From Isoetes taiwanensis (Eukaryota; Streptophyta; Lycopodiopsida; Isoetales; Isoetaceae): DNA of 64,000 nt. The stretch lies in NCBI GenBank assembly GCA_021234155.1, contig JAJEKV010000056.1, forward strand, positions 8,756,458 through 8,820,457, read 5' to 3'. The notes beneath the pieces are model-generated. The model was given only the letters and a program-made list of their open reading frames with translations, did no database searches and was not told where the DNA came from. Every line of letters starts with the position of its first letter. Within the stretch, counting starts at the first letter, position 1. Both the position numbers and the translations under genes were made by a program. Below, piece by piece: positions 14,206 through 23,721 of this stretch.

Positions 14206-14779
14206 CGCCGATGTGGTTTTTCCCCGCTGGACATTAACCCTAATTTTTGGCGCAGGTCACATGTTCCTCGTTTACTCGCGAACCGCCCACGCCATGTCCA
14301 CGCAGCTAAACACTTTATTGGGCGACTTTTTTTTTCCTTCCACATCCGTGATCCCAGATGCGGGATCGGGCAAGGCACCCGTCAGGTTCCAACCGATGTG
14401 ATCGGCAGGCATTCCCCGCTTCATCGTGAACTATGAATCCACAAAGGCAACGCTTTTGGCCGTGGGTGATTGAACAGTTATCGGGCCACAAAAGCCTTTT
14501 GGTACTATAGTTAATCTTCTTTTTACAAATAGCTTCAATGGCAATTCTATGCATGCTGAAGAAATCATGTCACCTTTGGAGAATTCGGGCTGAGAAGGCC
14601 TTCTTGTCATCAAGTATTGGGAAGTGACAAATGTGAGTACCGCACTCGCTTCATAGACAGAGAATTATCTTTCAAGAATTAAAAGGGAGGGAGATAGGCC
14701 CTCATTACATCAAACCTAGATCACTACATTGGTGGAACACGTTTGGTCGCTGATATTATGCACGATCCATTGAGGTGGA

Positions 14780-15778
14780 AAGAGTTTTTCAGTTGTCCGT
14801 CTAACCTTTGAATATATGTTTGCAGCCTTCGTTGAAGAGGACTCTCTGCGTACATCCACCTCCGTGTTTGAATATTAATCAAGGGAAGATACATATCACT
14901 TGAGAAATGTGTAGCTGGCTCTTCGCGAATTGGCTAGTGGTGATTCTTGAATGGAATCAGAACTTTTGAATTGCAAGCCTCTGCTATGCATCAAACATTT
15001 GATAACTTCATTGTTAGTCTTATTAAGAACGCCACGCTTTATATATCATGGCCTGAAGGTGTTGACTTAGAAGAAGTTAAAGCCGGCTTTAGAAGGTGCC
15101 ATGGCTTCCCTAATTGTGTCGGGCGATTAGATTGTAATAATACATACCGCGGCGACTACTTCCAGCAATGGCAATCCCAAGCAGATTATTATGATTGAAA
15201 GGAGCATACTCCATGACAATGCTAAATTGTGGACATGAAGAGTAGGTTTCGGACATTTTGCTGGATTTCCGGATGTGTTAGTGACAGGAAAGTATGGTCA
15301 AATTCAGGATTCAGTAATTAGTGCGCGAGCGGCAGCAGTTGAATGCGGTCCTCTTCAACACTTTGCGACATTCCCGAAAGTACTTGATTGCGCATGGTGG
15401 TTGGCGGATTGTGTTCCAGTTTATTAGTACCATTTCCCCAAGAATTTTGTCGTGCTTTTAAAGATTATAATTTCATGCATTCATCAACTAGGATTGTTGT
15501 TGAACTGGGCCCTTTGGAATACTTAAACGGGCAATGGAGACTTCTACTCAGGATTTATCTATCGAGGGTCTCCCCGTAAATTGAGTAACACGATCGTTGC
15601 ATGTTGTATTTTACACAACATCATAGTGGATAGAGGAGATAGGTTTTATGAAGACTTTGATGCAGCTAAGTATTCTCATGGTCCAGGGTATTGCCGACAG
15701 CGATCTAGAAGTTATAATAAAGATGGTTATGCCTTTCGAGATACTATCATGGACTATGTATTGAGTTTGCATGTATGA
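14780..15778 (+). pseudogene. Degenerate PIF/Harbinger DDE transposase
   Basis: Family knowledge: HARBI1-like nucleases (DDE_Tnp_4) cut and paste the element. Across several frames the plus strand shows the expected order: a helical N-terminal part near 14790-14900; the block around GFPNCVG (15098-15127), which in the family leads into the first catalytic aspartate and here reads GRLD followed by CNNT rather than IDGTH; a decayed second block near 15290-15340; then STRIVVE and NGQWRLLLR near 15480-15560, matching the SSARICVERAFG and GRWRIL region where the third acidic residue lies; and finally VACCILHNIIVDRGD near 15600-15640, the conserved C-terminal block. Stops and frameshifts separate the blocks, so the protein cannot be made. 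Confidence 0.85.
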
Positions 15779-16731
15779 GTCTGTTTCAACATAACTGGTT
15801 GTATCATTGGTTCTATCATTGGTTTAATAAACTTTTTATTGCTGTTATGTGACTGTCATTTTGAATGTGGCAGTTTAAATAAATAATACATTTTTGCAGT
15901 TGTATTCCATTATTTAGAATTCTTATGCATGTCAAAAGTTAGACGCAGCACAAAGCAATTATTTGTATATACTCATTCACAGGTAAGTTTGTATTTGTTT
16001 GAAAAAAAGGTTTCTTATTCTTCTTTGTATTTACATGAACTGTGTAGTCAAAGGAACCTTGCCCACTGACTTGTACAGTTGTTATTTAATCTCTCAAGCC
16101 AACTCTCAGTCTTACAAATTTTTAAATTGTAATTACTGGGGTGTTCTTAAATTTTAGTAAGTTGTTGACTGAAGATGTTGAGTAGCAGTCTAGGATGAAT
16201 ATGGCGCTCTTTCCAATCGGTCCTAAGAACATCATCATTGCGCAATTGATACCCTCGGTAATTGTTTCGGCGTGGGTTGTCTAGTTGGACGCGATTTGGA
16301 TTTCGTACATCTCTAAGTTTTGAAAAAATCCTCTCATAGGACAACTCAATACTCAACACCGATAGCTTAGAACATGGCAAATAATGTGTGTGATATTTGC
16401 ATGAACCGAGTAGACTACAAAGCATAGAAAGTTCTACAAAGTTCTCTTCTTTAACTCTCCTCGGCTTAAACTCCGGCCAGGATTAAATCCATATCAATAA
16501 TGTCCGGAGTTAAATATTAACTCCCATGATAGAACTGGCTTTGCATTGTGAGTCCTCCGTGAGACGTAGTCTATCACGCTAAGGATATTATCATAGCAAG
16601 GAGCACCACAATTGTGCAATTAGCTAACATTTTCCAAAAAGCATTAATATCGGGCTCTAGATTTCCATACCTCCAGGCACAACAAGCTAAATATAAAGAC
16701 ACCTCAACGCCAACTCATATGAATGCATTTC

Positions 16732-17060
16732 TCATAACTGCGGAATGGTCAAGAGTGTGACCGGGTCAGGAGGTGAAACGCCAAAGACATTCTGGCCTAA
16801 AACCCACCCAAAAACATTCGAGCAATAATAGTAGTTTCCAAAGACATATGCATCCCTTATCATGCCACATTTAGCATACGTGTTAATAATGGTGGCATAT
16901 GAATATATTTGGCGAATTCGCAATTTGACGAAAGCAACAGTTGAACATATTTCCCTCTTTGAAGAGGATTTTTCCACCAGAAGCCAACAAGAGTATCCAC
17001 AAGCATTTACATATTATTCTTTATTAGCATTGTTGAGGCACCGCAGTAATACGAGCCTCC
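16732..17060 (-). pseudogene. PPR (pentatricopeptide repeat) gene fragment
   Basis: On the minus strand the words ATIINTYAKCGMIRDA fit the plant PPR consensus (about LINMYAKCGSIEDA), and SPPDPVTLLTI downstream resembles the PDPVTF part of a following repeat. Upstream, CGYSCWLLVEKS is a possible earlier repeat. The frame is disrupted between these blocks and only about two repeats remain. It lies inside the PIF/Harbinger element between transposase and trihelix gene, so it is either a captured host gene fragment or DNA inserted later. No organelle-targeting sequence or C-terminal DYW/E domain is visible. Confidence 0.6.
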
Positions 17061-17721
17061 TTTAATTGCCCATGTTCACAGAGAACCTTTACATTCGATG
17101 ACAAAAGAATGTCCTTTTGTTTCATGTACTCTTATCTAAAGGAATAGTAAGTTGCTGCTTCCCATTCCAATTGGAATGTGCAGCCAAGCTTATTATAACC
17201 ACTTACACTAGCAATTTTCATGACATACCGGCAGACATATACCAAGAATTTATCAAAGAAAGTCAATCGATAGCCATAGCTAAAATCTGCTGATTTTGTC
17301 GCTTGCAAGAATTCATCATGGAATTCCCATAAGGGTTCGGCCCCGTGATTGTACATTGGTCCACCTATACAAATGTAACTATTGGCTTCAGAAATGAAAA
17401 GAATTTTATAGGATTGGAAAGGGGCAGAGACGGTTTACATGGCATATGGGCAGATTGTGAGTCTCATTCCTAGCACACGTTTTTTTTCTTAATTATGAGG
17501 ATTACATAGGCGACTTGAGAACAGAAAAGATACATATCCTGATACAAAAACCAAAAGATATCATCCTGATACATGTTTCAGATTCAACATGTCCTGATAC
17601 ACCTTTGCTGGCTACATACCGCAGGTAAAAAAAATAATATTTCAAACACAAAGAACTTAAAGAGCAAATAATCTTTCACAAATGCAAGGAAGAACAAAGC
17701 AATAAGAAAAGACAATTGTTC

Positions 17722-17988
17722 TCACGTGATGACTATACCAGCTACTCTTCGCGAAAGATACTTCCAAGCTTCCAAAGAATGTCTCCCATGTGACTTTGAA
17801 TTTGCTCGTAACCTCACTAATCCGACCGAACTGCTCAGATTTGCTTGTAAAATAGAGGAAGTTGATTCTCTTGTTGTCTCCTCGCGAACTTCCTCAAACA
17901 ATCCAGCTTGTCCTTTTGTACTTTTTCCATCAAACCTTCCGCTCCTTTTGGAAGCCTTTGCCTTTTCTTCCCAAAAGAGTTGTTTCAA
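17722..17988 (-). other. Possible third exon of the trihelix gene
   Basis: An 88-codon minus-strand open stretch, rich in Lys, Ser and Glu (KRSGRFDGKSTKGQAGLFEE near its start), lies downstream of the trihelix exons. Myb-like proteins of PIF/Harbinger elements often end in a basic, serine-rich tail, so this could be the distal exon if the stop in exon 2 is bypassed or is a mutation. No clean acceptor was confirmed. Confidence 0.3.
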
Positions 17989-18230
17989 GAATCAATTTGG
18001 CGTACTGATTATCCGATGTCAGCCGGGTTTGCTCTATTCCTATAGGCTCATCTTTGTCCTCTTATTAAAAATGTTAATTATGTATATAAGTATCTTCTAA
18101 AACCTCTTCAATATATTTCAAAGAATCTACATACCTTGTAGCCCCTCATTTATCTTTTGTTGCATGTAGAGAAATCGCACAAAATCACACTGCCTAACAA
18201 CAGCTCACGCTTTCCAACCATGAGTCCATT

Positions 18231-19079
18231 TCATTGAACACTCTCTAGGAAAAAGAATTGAAGCTTCCTCTCTCTTCTGGATGCATCGGCATACCAATAA
18301 TCAACGTTCCCACTGGTTGGCCTACAAATTACATAGAAATGAAAAAATTAGTACATATCTTGCAAAGAACATAGGCTGAAAACATACTTGTAGTCTCTTA
18401 TTTTTTTGTAATCAGCATAGAGATGGTCCCACTTGCTTATACAAGCAGCAGAAGAACGTGTGTATCCAAGTTCATTGAGATAGAATGCAATTGCTTGCCA
18501 ACGCTCTTTCTTGGTCCGGCTTCTTTTTTGCGGACCACCATTCATGATTTCATCCCATTCTCTTCTCTTTGCTGCAACTAATGCAAGCACTTGACCTTCA
18601 TTCCAATCTTCTTTCTTGGATCTCCCTTTCTTGTTTTGATTTTGTGTAGGTTCCTGCTCGGATTGCACATCTTCACCGGTTTGCATAGGAGTATCTTCAA
18701 AGATTGTACTACTAGCACCATTAATTGGTGACTCAAGTGGAAAATCAAAAGAGGTTGCAGCAGAGAATTGCGAGGGAGTGTGAGGAGTATGAGGTTCTTG
18801 ATAGTTATGTGGAACAAAATTTCCACATTCAAACTCTTCTGGTTCTATTTCACCACCTGAAGGCAAAGATATAGGGCAACCAGGTAACCACGGAGAATCA
18901 GGAGGTGGACGAGGGATGCCTATAGTTCTTGATTCACTGCGGGGTGAATTATTTGAAGAAACCAAAGGAGTTTGTGAAAGAATTGGAGAACGAATTGCAA
19001 ATGGAATGCTACCTGGTGGTATTGGCGGACGAACCGGCAGAAATCCTCGGCGATCATTTGGTCTATAGCGTTGCTGCAT
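18231..19079 (-). CDS. Myb/trihelix DNA-binding protein of PIF/Harbinger
   Basis: Two inferred exons, 18388-19079 and 18231-18321, joined by an intron with donor GTATGT and acceptor TTTGTAG in matching phase, giving about 260 aa. The first 150 residues are Pro/Ser-rich and probably disordered. Residues about 159-231 form a trihelix (Myb/SANT-like) domain with tryptophans at about 159, 175, 194 and 217, containing QVLALVAAKRREWDE, ERWQAIAFYLNELG and SKWDHLYADYKKIRDY. Established knowledge: PIF/Harbinger elements encode such a protein to recruit the transposase to DNA in the nucleus. The start was taken at the ATG preceding QQRYRPNDRRG; an in-frame ATG 54 bases upstream (19133) is possible. Exon 2 is short, and a frameshift near 18235 may have truncated it. 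Confidence 0.75.
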
Positions 19080-19374
19080 TTTGATTGTAGATCTTCTGTG
19101 CAGCACCACCCTCTCCAACACCGAAATCAGCATCACCGAAATGGTTTTCCCGGGGTTTGGAAACGTTCATATTTTTGGACGGTTTGGATAGCTGCCAAGT
19201 CAGAAAAAAAAACTCCACCTGTTGCCATCTCTAGAATCCCTGTTGACGGGAATCCTTCCAGCCGATGCAAGAGCCGGTGGAACGGATTCCTATTGACAGG
19301 GCTCTCTTCTTGTCAAAACGTAGCATGTGACCCTTCCTATTTTTGCCATTGACGGCAACCAATCCCTATTGACA

Positions 19375-19393
19375 GGAACATGTGACCGGACCC
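19375..19393 (-). repeat. Right terminal inverted repeat of PIF/Harbinger
   Basis: Reads GGGTCCGGTCACATGTTCC on the minus strand and is followed on plus by TTA at 19394-19396, matching the left end. Confidence 0.88.
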
Positions 19394-19751
19394 TTAAGGA
19401 TCTTGGCTGAGAGGATTCATTTTCGGAAAACGTTGTAAAAATTACCAAACACTGGCATTAGTTCCTAATTTGAGATAATATCAGGCAGCTTAAACTTGTA
19501 CACTAAAAGATAGATAGATAGTAAAGAGCAGAAGATCTGCCTCATTGTAGCAAAATTTGGAACTTTCCACAATGCCTACTTGCTGGAATTTACTCACATC
19601 GTTGCCGACGTCAAAAACCATCTTTGCAAACACAATTATAACCTTCAAATTAATAGCAGAACATGTGGTATAGTAAAAAAAATAAAGCAAAAAGCATTTC
19701 CAATAACGCAGGTTATGCTTGAAGAGTGAAATGTTTCTGAAAAGAATGGTG

Positions 19752-19767
19752 GTGTTTCAAAACACCA
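19752..19767 (-). promoter_or_regulatory. Histone-type 3' stem-loop of H2A mRNA
   Basis: In the sense of the H2A gene the sequence is GGTGTTTTGAAACACC, 31 bases after the TGA stop. It is a perfect 6-bp stem (GGTGTT/AACACC) with a 4-base loop, exactly the 16-nt geometry of the metazoan and green-algal replication-dependent histone stem-loop. It is preceded by an A-run and followed by ACC, as in the canonical context. In animals this hairpin binds SLBP and replaces the poly(A) tail. Flowering-plant canonical histone mRNAs are normally polyadenylated, so the hairpin is notable. Chance occurrence is possible but unlikely at this position. Confidence 0.65.
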
Positions 19768-19798
19768 TTTTTTTTTTTCCTTTCAAGGGGCACGCATA

Positions 19799-20188
19799 TC
19801 ACTGGGTTTCTGCAGCCTTGGCAGCAGCCTTCTTTGGCAACAAGACAGAATGTATATTGGGCAAGACGCCTCCATTTGCAATGGTTACATGGCCCAATAA
19901 TTTGCTCAATTCCTCGTCATTTCTGACTGCCAACTGAATGTGGCGAGGCACAATCCTGTTTTTTTTATTATCTCTGGCAGCGTTCCCGGCCAGTTCAAGA
20001 ACCTCGGCAGCCAAATATTCCATCACAGAGGCAAGGTAAACGGGCGAGCCAGAGCCAATTCGCTCGGCGTATTTGCCCTGCTTCAGAAATCGAGCAATTC
20101 TGCCTACGGGAAACTGAAGGCCAGCTTTGGTGCTGCGCGACACGGCCTTCTTGCCGGAGGATTTTCTACGACCACCCGCCATAGCCAT
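19799..20188 (-). CDS. Histone H2A (canonical, replication-type)
   Basis: A 129-residue uninterrupted frame giving a complete histone H2A, the nucleosome core protein that dimerises with H2B. It contains the H2A signature [10 protein letters not shown] at residues 22-31, the acidic-patch helix [18 protein letters not shown], the docking segment NDEELSKLL and [15 protein letters not shown] near the C-terminus. There is no SQEF tail (not H2A.X), no H2A.Z-type signature and no long SPKK-type tail, so I read it as canonical H2A. Two ATGs lie in frame at the start (MAMAGG); the second would give 127 aa and resembles typical starts more closely. No intron. A TATA box lies 43 bases upstream and a histone stem-loop 31 bases downstream. 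The organisation is that of an S-phase histone gene. Confidence 0.97.
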   Translation of the reverse strand: MAMAGGRRKSSGKKAVSRSTKAGLQFPVGRIARFLKQGKYAERIGSGSPVYLASVMEYLAAEVLELAGNAARDNKKNRIVPRHIQLAVRNDEELSKLLGHVTIANGGVLPNIHSVLLPKKAAAKAAETQ

Positions 20189-20230
20189 ACCCTAACTGCG
20201 CAATTGCAAAACCAAGGCCGGATGCCCTTG

Positions 20231-20264
20231 TATTTATAGTTACACCCGCCCAAATTGCACCAAT
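20231..20264 (-). promoter_or_regulatory. H2A core promoter (TATA and CCAAT-type boxes)
   Basis: On the minus strand CTATAAATA (20231-20239) is a good TATA box 43 bases before the first ATG, implying a very short 5' UTR. An inverted CCAAT box (ATTGG in the direction of transcription, 20260-20264) lies about 20 bases further upstream. CCAACGGC near 20295 contains an AACGG core reminiscent of cell-cycle MYB3R sites; that last point is inference. Confidence 0.6.
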
Positions 20265-20932
20265 AGGACCGTAGGACTAGGATCGACTTTCTCTGCCGTT
20301 GGATCTTCCTCATCTGACGGTTATCTATTTATTAAAAATATGTCTACAGCGAAAATCGAGCACATCAAAATAGCCACGCACGCACGCACTTCTTTTCTTT
20401 GTTTTCTTGCAATTCCTGAATTTCTATTTTTGGGTTGCCCATAGGGCAATCCTTGGGGAGTGTGGGGAGGGAGGGATGGATGGATAGAGGGCCACGATTT
20501 GAGAATATTTCAGCATATTCTTTATCTATGGCTATGTAGTTTTGGGATTTGAGGGACACATGAGGATAGTTATATGGTGTGGATTTTATGAGAGTCTGGA
20601 TGGAAGGTGGAGATGTGCTCCGCAGCTTCTTGGTGGCACCTAGAGGCAGCGAAGCGAAGTGGAGGAATTTCGTCCCTCAGTCTGCCATGATTTTCCTAAC
20701 TCCCAGCCTGCATGTATTCAGGAATAAGCTTTCGTCCCTCGGTCTGTGCTTTACAGGTGCCTAGATGAAGTAACACTACGCAATCTAGAGCAGTGCTAAA
20801 ATCAATGTTATCTACCATGGTAAGAATTAATCTAGAAGGCACTCATCTTCTTTATTCTAAAATATAGAGGGCAATTTTTTGTCCTTTTAATAGACACAAT
20901 GATGATTTCTGTTACATATTGTATCTACTCAG

Positions 20933-21085
20933 GAACAAGCTTTACTTGCGCTTCAGGAAGCTGTTGAAGCCTACCTCATTGAGATTTTGAGCGATGCCAA
21001 CCTGTGCACCATTCATGCTAAAAGAGTCACCATTATGCCCAAAGATATACATTTGGCGCGAAGAATCCGAGGAGATTCCCGCTAG
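20933..21085 (+). pseudogene. Histone H3/CENH3-like C-terminal exon
   Basis: Directly after an acceptor (ATCTACTCAG) a 50-codon frame ends in TAG and matches the last 50 residues of histone H3: it begins [15 protein letters not shown], continues [18 protein letters not shown] and ends [12 protein letters not shown]. Canonical H3 would begin SSAVAALQEA and end RGERA. The acidic first residues and EILSD in place of GLFED make it a divergent variant, with some resemblance to CENH3 alpha-2/alpha-3. I found no exon for the N-terminal tail, alpha-N or alpha-1 in the 740 bases up to the divergently transcribed H2A gene. It is therefore an orphan exon: a pseudogene relic or the last exon of a gene with very distant or missing 5' exons. 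Confidence 0.8.
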
Positions 21086-21272
21086 TTTAGGGATTTTCTT
21101 ATTTCTTGTGCATATTGTAAAAGCTTTATGAGATATATGTAAATATTTTCTTGGAAGTTATGGAATCAAACCTGTATTTTTAATGACTTTTTATATATTT
21201 AGATAAAAATTATTAAATAAATAATATTTTTTTAATATTATTTTTGTGACCTAAGAAAACGTGCCAAAAAGG

Positions 21273-21278
21273 TATAAA
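21273..21278 (+). promoter_or_regulatory. Candidate TATA box upstream of acidic ORF-A
   Basis: TATAAA within GGTATAAAGTC, followed by a pyrimidine-rich leader, about 75 bases before the long open frame starting near 21349. Position is suitable, but no transcript evidence is available. Confidence 0.35.
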
Positions 21279-21348
21279 GTCACTTTTTGTATGTTAGGGT
21301 TTCATTTCTTTCCTTGCCTTCAGCGCCTTCCTTCTCCTCCCTTGTTCT

Positions 21349-22749
21349 TTGCTCGTCATAGACCGCCCTACTCTACAACAGTGGTACCTGGATGGTAAGC
21401 ATTGGGATCCTGCGGTGCCCTTTGATGTACTTCACCCTCATTTGCTCCAGCAAGTGGATCTCATCCACAACATGCAAGCGCATCCAGACTATGCAAGTTT
21501 TCTTCAGTTCTTCCACGAAGAGATTGTGCTTGCATGTGTCTTCAACGAAGCAGACTCCCAGCTCTACCTCGACTTCAACACCTTGGTGGAGATGTTGGGG
21601 GATGATGACCACGCACGTAATGTTCTTAGGGGCATTAGGAGAAGAGGGACCGGCCTTCCCATTGTCACTATAGACCGCGAGCTCTGTTTTGAGGCTCGTT
21701 TTGCACTGGCGATCATCATGGACCAGTACATAGAGGATGAACAGATACCTGCAGAGCAGTCTATCATGCCAGTACTAACTGATCCGGAGGACGATGAAGT
21801 CGTCGACGAGCAAGATTTTGCAAGATGGAAAGAACTGGCTACGGAGGCACCGACAGGTCGCGATAAAGCCCTGAAGCTTGAAGGGCCGGATCTTCTCTCC
21901 ATCATACTCTTGAACAATCAAGAGTATCTCATTTTGGAGGATATCATGTGGGCTTATCGCGTCATCGCCGATATGCAGGGTCGGCGAAAGATAGAAGTCC
22001 TATATGACCTTGCAGACTTCTGCCAAGATGACTTCGTCGACTTCACAACGCCTGTTGTGCATCCGGCGCAAGTCCAAGGGTTGTTTGCATTCCAGCCAGA
22101 GGAGATAGAGCCCGTTGAGACCCTTTTGTCTCTCCGGCAGTTCATAATGACCGATGATCCACAGCCTCCTGAGGAGCAGTTTGCGGCCATCATGCGACCT
22201 CCTCCTGCAAGTCAGCCATTGGAGATTACTATGGCAGAGGTGGACCAGGGTGAGGAAGACCTTTGTGATGCAAAGATGCGTCTTCGGGATGAAAAGGAAG
22301 AGGCCGAGCAGGAGAGAATACCCATCAACTTCGAAAAGGAGACAGAGACCTCAAGGGATCCACAGATTAAGGCAATGGGCAATCACTTGACCCGATTTTT
22401 CCTTTCTGCCTTCCGACAAGGTGAGGTTCTTTTCTTCTCCAAGTATTTGGGACCTCCATCTGAAGCATCTTGGTGGGCACTCCGTGCATTATCCACCTTG
22501 GCGGGCCACAAGAAGATTGATTATCATGCCACCACTATCACGTTGATTCGACGGGATCTTGCTATAGTGGCATTGGGGGACGTGGCGGGCTGTGCTAATA
22601 TACGTCTCCTTGTCGCGGCACCTCTGGCTACTTGCCTACCACCGGATGCAGCAGCTCGAGCCGCCCTCTCTGCTAGTCCCAGCACCACCTTATTGCGCTA
22701 CCGGCCGCCTCCTCAGCCTATGGAGGAAGATGAGAAACCTAGTTCTTAA
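21349..22749 (+). CDS. Unknown acidic protein, family A (TE-associated?)
   Basis: A 466-codon open frame with no in-frame ATG until 21472, so the real start is either that ATG or in an upstream exon. The product is acidic. Residues about 145-165 are Asp/Glu-rich (TDPEDDEVVDEQDF), followed by a block with SIILLNNQEYLILEDI (about residues 185-200) and, roughly 80 residues later, RQFIMTDDPQPPEEQF. The same block order occurs in the 45582-46205 frame (QEYLLLNDI, then RQLMEARDLPTEEEF), defining a small family. The C-terminal part has a Glu-rich helix near 310-330 and a Pro-rich end. I do not recognise the family. It lies on the same strand just upstream of the gag of a Ty3/gypsy element, which suggests an accessory retrotransposon gene or a host gene hit by the element. 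Confidence 0.55.
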   Translation: MLVIDRPTLQQWYLDGKHWDPAVPFDVLHPHLLQQVDLIHNMQAHPDYASFLQFFHEEIVLACVFNEADSQLYLDFNTLVEMLGDDDHARNVLRGIRRRGTGLPIVTIDRELCFEARFALAIIMDQYIEDEQIPAEQSIMPVLTDPEDDEVVDEQDFARWKELATEAPTGRDKALKLEGPDLLSIILLNNQEYLILEDIMWAYRVIADMQGRRKIEVLYDLADFCQDDFVDFTTPVVHPAQVQGLFAFQPEEIEPVETLLSLRQFIMTDDPQPPEEQFAAIMRPPPASQPLEITMAEVDQGEEDLCDAKMRLRDEKEEAEQERIPINFEKETETSRDPQIKAMGNHLTRFFLSAFRQGEVLFFSKYLGPPSEASWWALRALSTLAGHKKIDYHATTITLIRRDLAIVALGDVAGCANIRLLVAAPLATCLPPDAAARAALSASPSTTLLRYRPPPQPMEEDEKPSS

Positions 22750-22954
22750 ATACGTCTTGACAATTATAGATCTTTCTGTTGCCTATCGATGTAATTTTTG
22801 ATTGGCTGGTAGATAGATGTACTATTTTCTTATGTTTCATTGTATTGTTGAATACAATTAAATTGTCTTTTTCCTACAATACTTGTCTCTCTCTTTTAGA
22901 ATTGAAGTATAAGAAATCATTTTGTATTGTACATTCATCCTTGTCGTCTTGCAG

Positions 22955-23418
22955 ACGATGAAATTGAGGAAAATGAAGAAGAGATACCTGAAGAACTGCG
23001 AGGGGAGGATCAGCCACCGCCGGAGCAGAGTTATGACGAACAAGATGCGGGGGAGTATGAGGAAAATGATGACGGCCATGAGGAAGAAGACCTAGAGGAT
23101 GAAGCAGAGCCCTACGACCCAATTAAGGGTTTTGAGATTGTCAATATCCTCCGTGAGCATGCCTTCGAGCATCTAGAGCAGACATTCCGTCGTACGTGGA
23201 ACTATTGGGATATGACGAAACAGGAGGCCTTTGCCGACGCAAATGATCATCTCTGGCAGATCTTCTACGCACTGAGAGACCTCTTCAATTTGTTGATCAT
23301 TAGTCCTACTTTAGATTACCAATATGTCATCATACAGGCATGGGCTCGCTATAAAGTAGTCAGGGCAGTACGGGAGAGTATTCGTTACTCCATTCTGTAC
23401 CCCTTCACGCAGCCCTAG
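22955..23418 (+). CDS. Acidic downstream exon of family A gene
   Basis: An open frame that begins at an acceptor (GTCTTGCAG) with a strongly acidic stretch (DDEIEENEEEIPEEL and further Asp/Glu runs over about 55 residues). It continues with a helical-looking segment rich in aromatic residues (FRRTWNYWDMTKQEAF) and ends with TAG at 23418. It follows the 466-codon frame by 200 bases on the same strand and is followed by a poly(A) signal, so it probably belongs to the same transcription unit. The exact donor in the first frame could not be fixed. Function unknown. Confidence 0.45.
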
Positions 23419-23545
23419 GCCTGATCTCCACAGCCTTAGATTGTTTGTACATAACTCTCAAGTTTCGTGATGTACACCCGCAACTTGTGTTGTAACCATC
23501 TTTTATTGTAACACTCCTTTGATGTAACCATGACCTTGTCTTTGT

Positions 23546-23551
23546 AATAAA
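23546..23551 (+). terminator. Poly(A) signal after the acidic ORFs
   Basis: AATAAA about 130 bases after the TAG at 23418, within a T-rich, TTGTAA-containing stretch typical of plant 3' ends. It suggests that the unit with the two acidic frames terminates before the gag-like frame at 23.7 kb. Confidence 0.45.
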
Positions 23552-23721
23552 ACTGTTTTCTTCAATTCCGTTTTGTGGTACTGTTGTTGTTATTGGCTGT
23601 CTACTTCTTGTTATTACAAGCCCGATGAGTTTGCTTATCTTTCTCCTCTTCCTGTTTAGACGGTGCACGCCCATGGGCGACACCCGTTCAACCGGGCCGT
23701 CTTACCTCGGAATATGAGCTT

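Larger units (their letters stand above)
14188..19393. mobile_element. PIF/Harbinger DNA transposon with TIRs and TTA target duplication
   Basis: A 5206-bp element bounded by terminal inverted repeats that start GGGTCC(G)GTCACATGTTCC and flanked on both sides by TTA (14185-14187 and 19394-19396), the 3-bp target-site duplication typical of this superfamily. Further GTCACATG words repeat just inside both ends, and ATTGACAGG-type words repeat near the right end. It carries the expected two genes, convergently arranged: a DDE_Tnp_4-like transposase on plus (about 14780-15778) and a Myb/trihelix protein on minus (18231-19079). The transposase is broken, so the copy is not autonomous, while the trihelix frame is largely open. 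The interior from 15.8 to 18.2 kb holds a PPR gene fragment and unassigned DNA. Confidence 0.88.
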
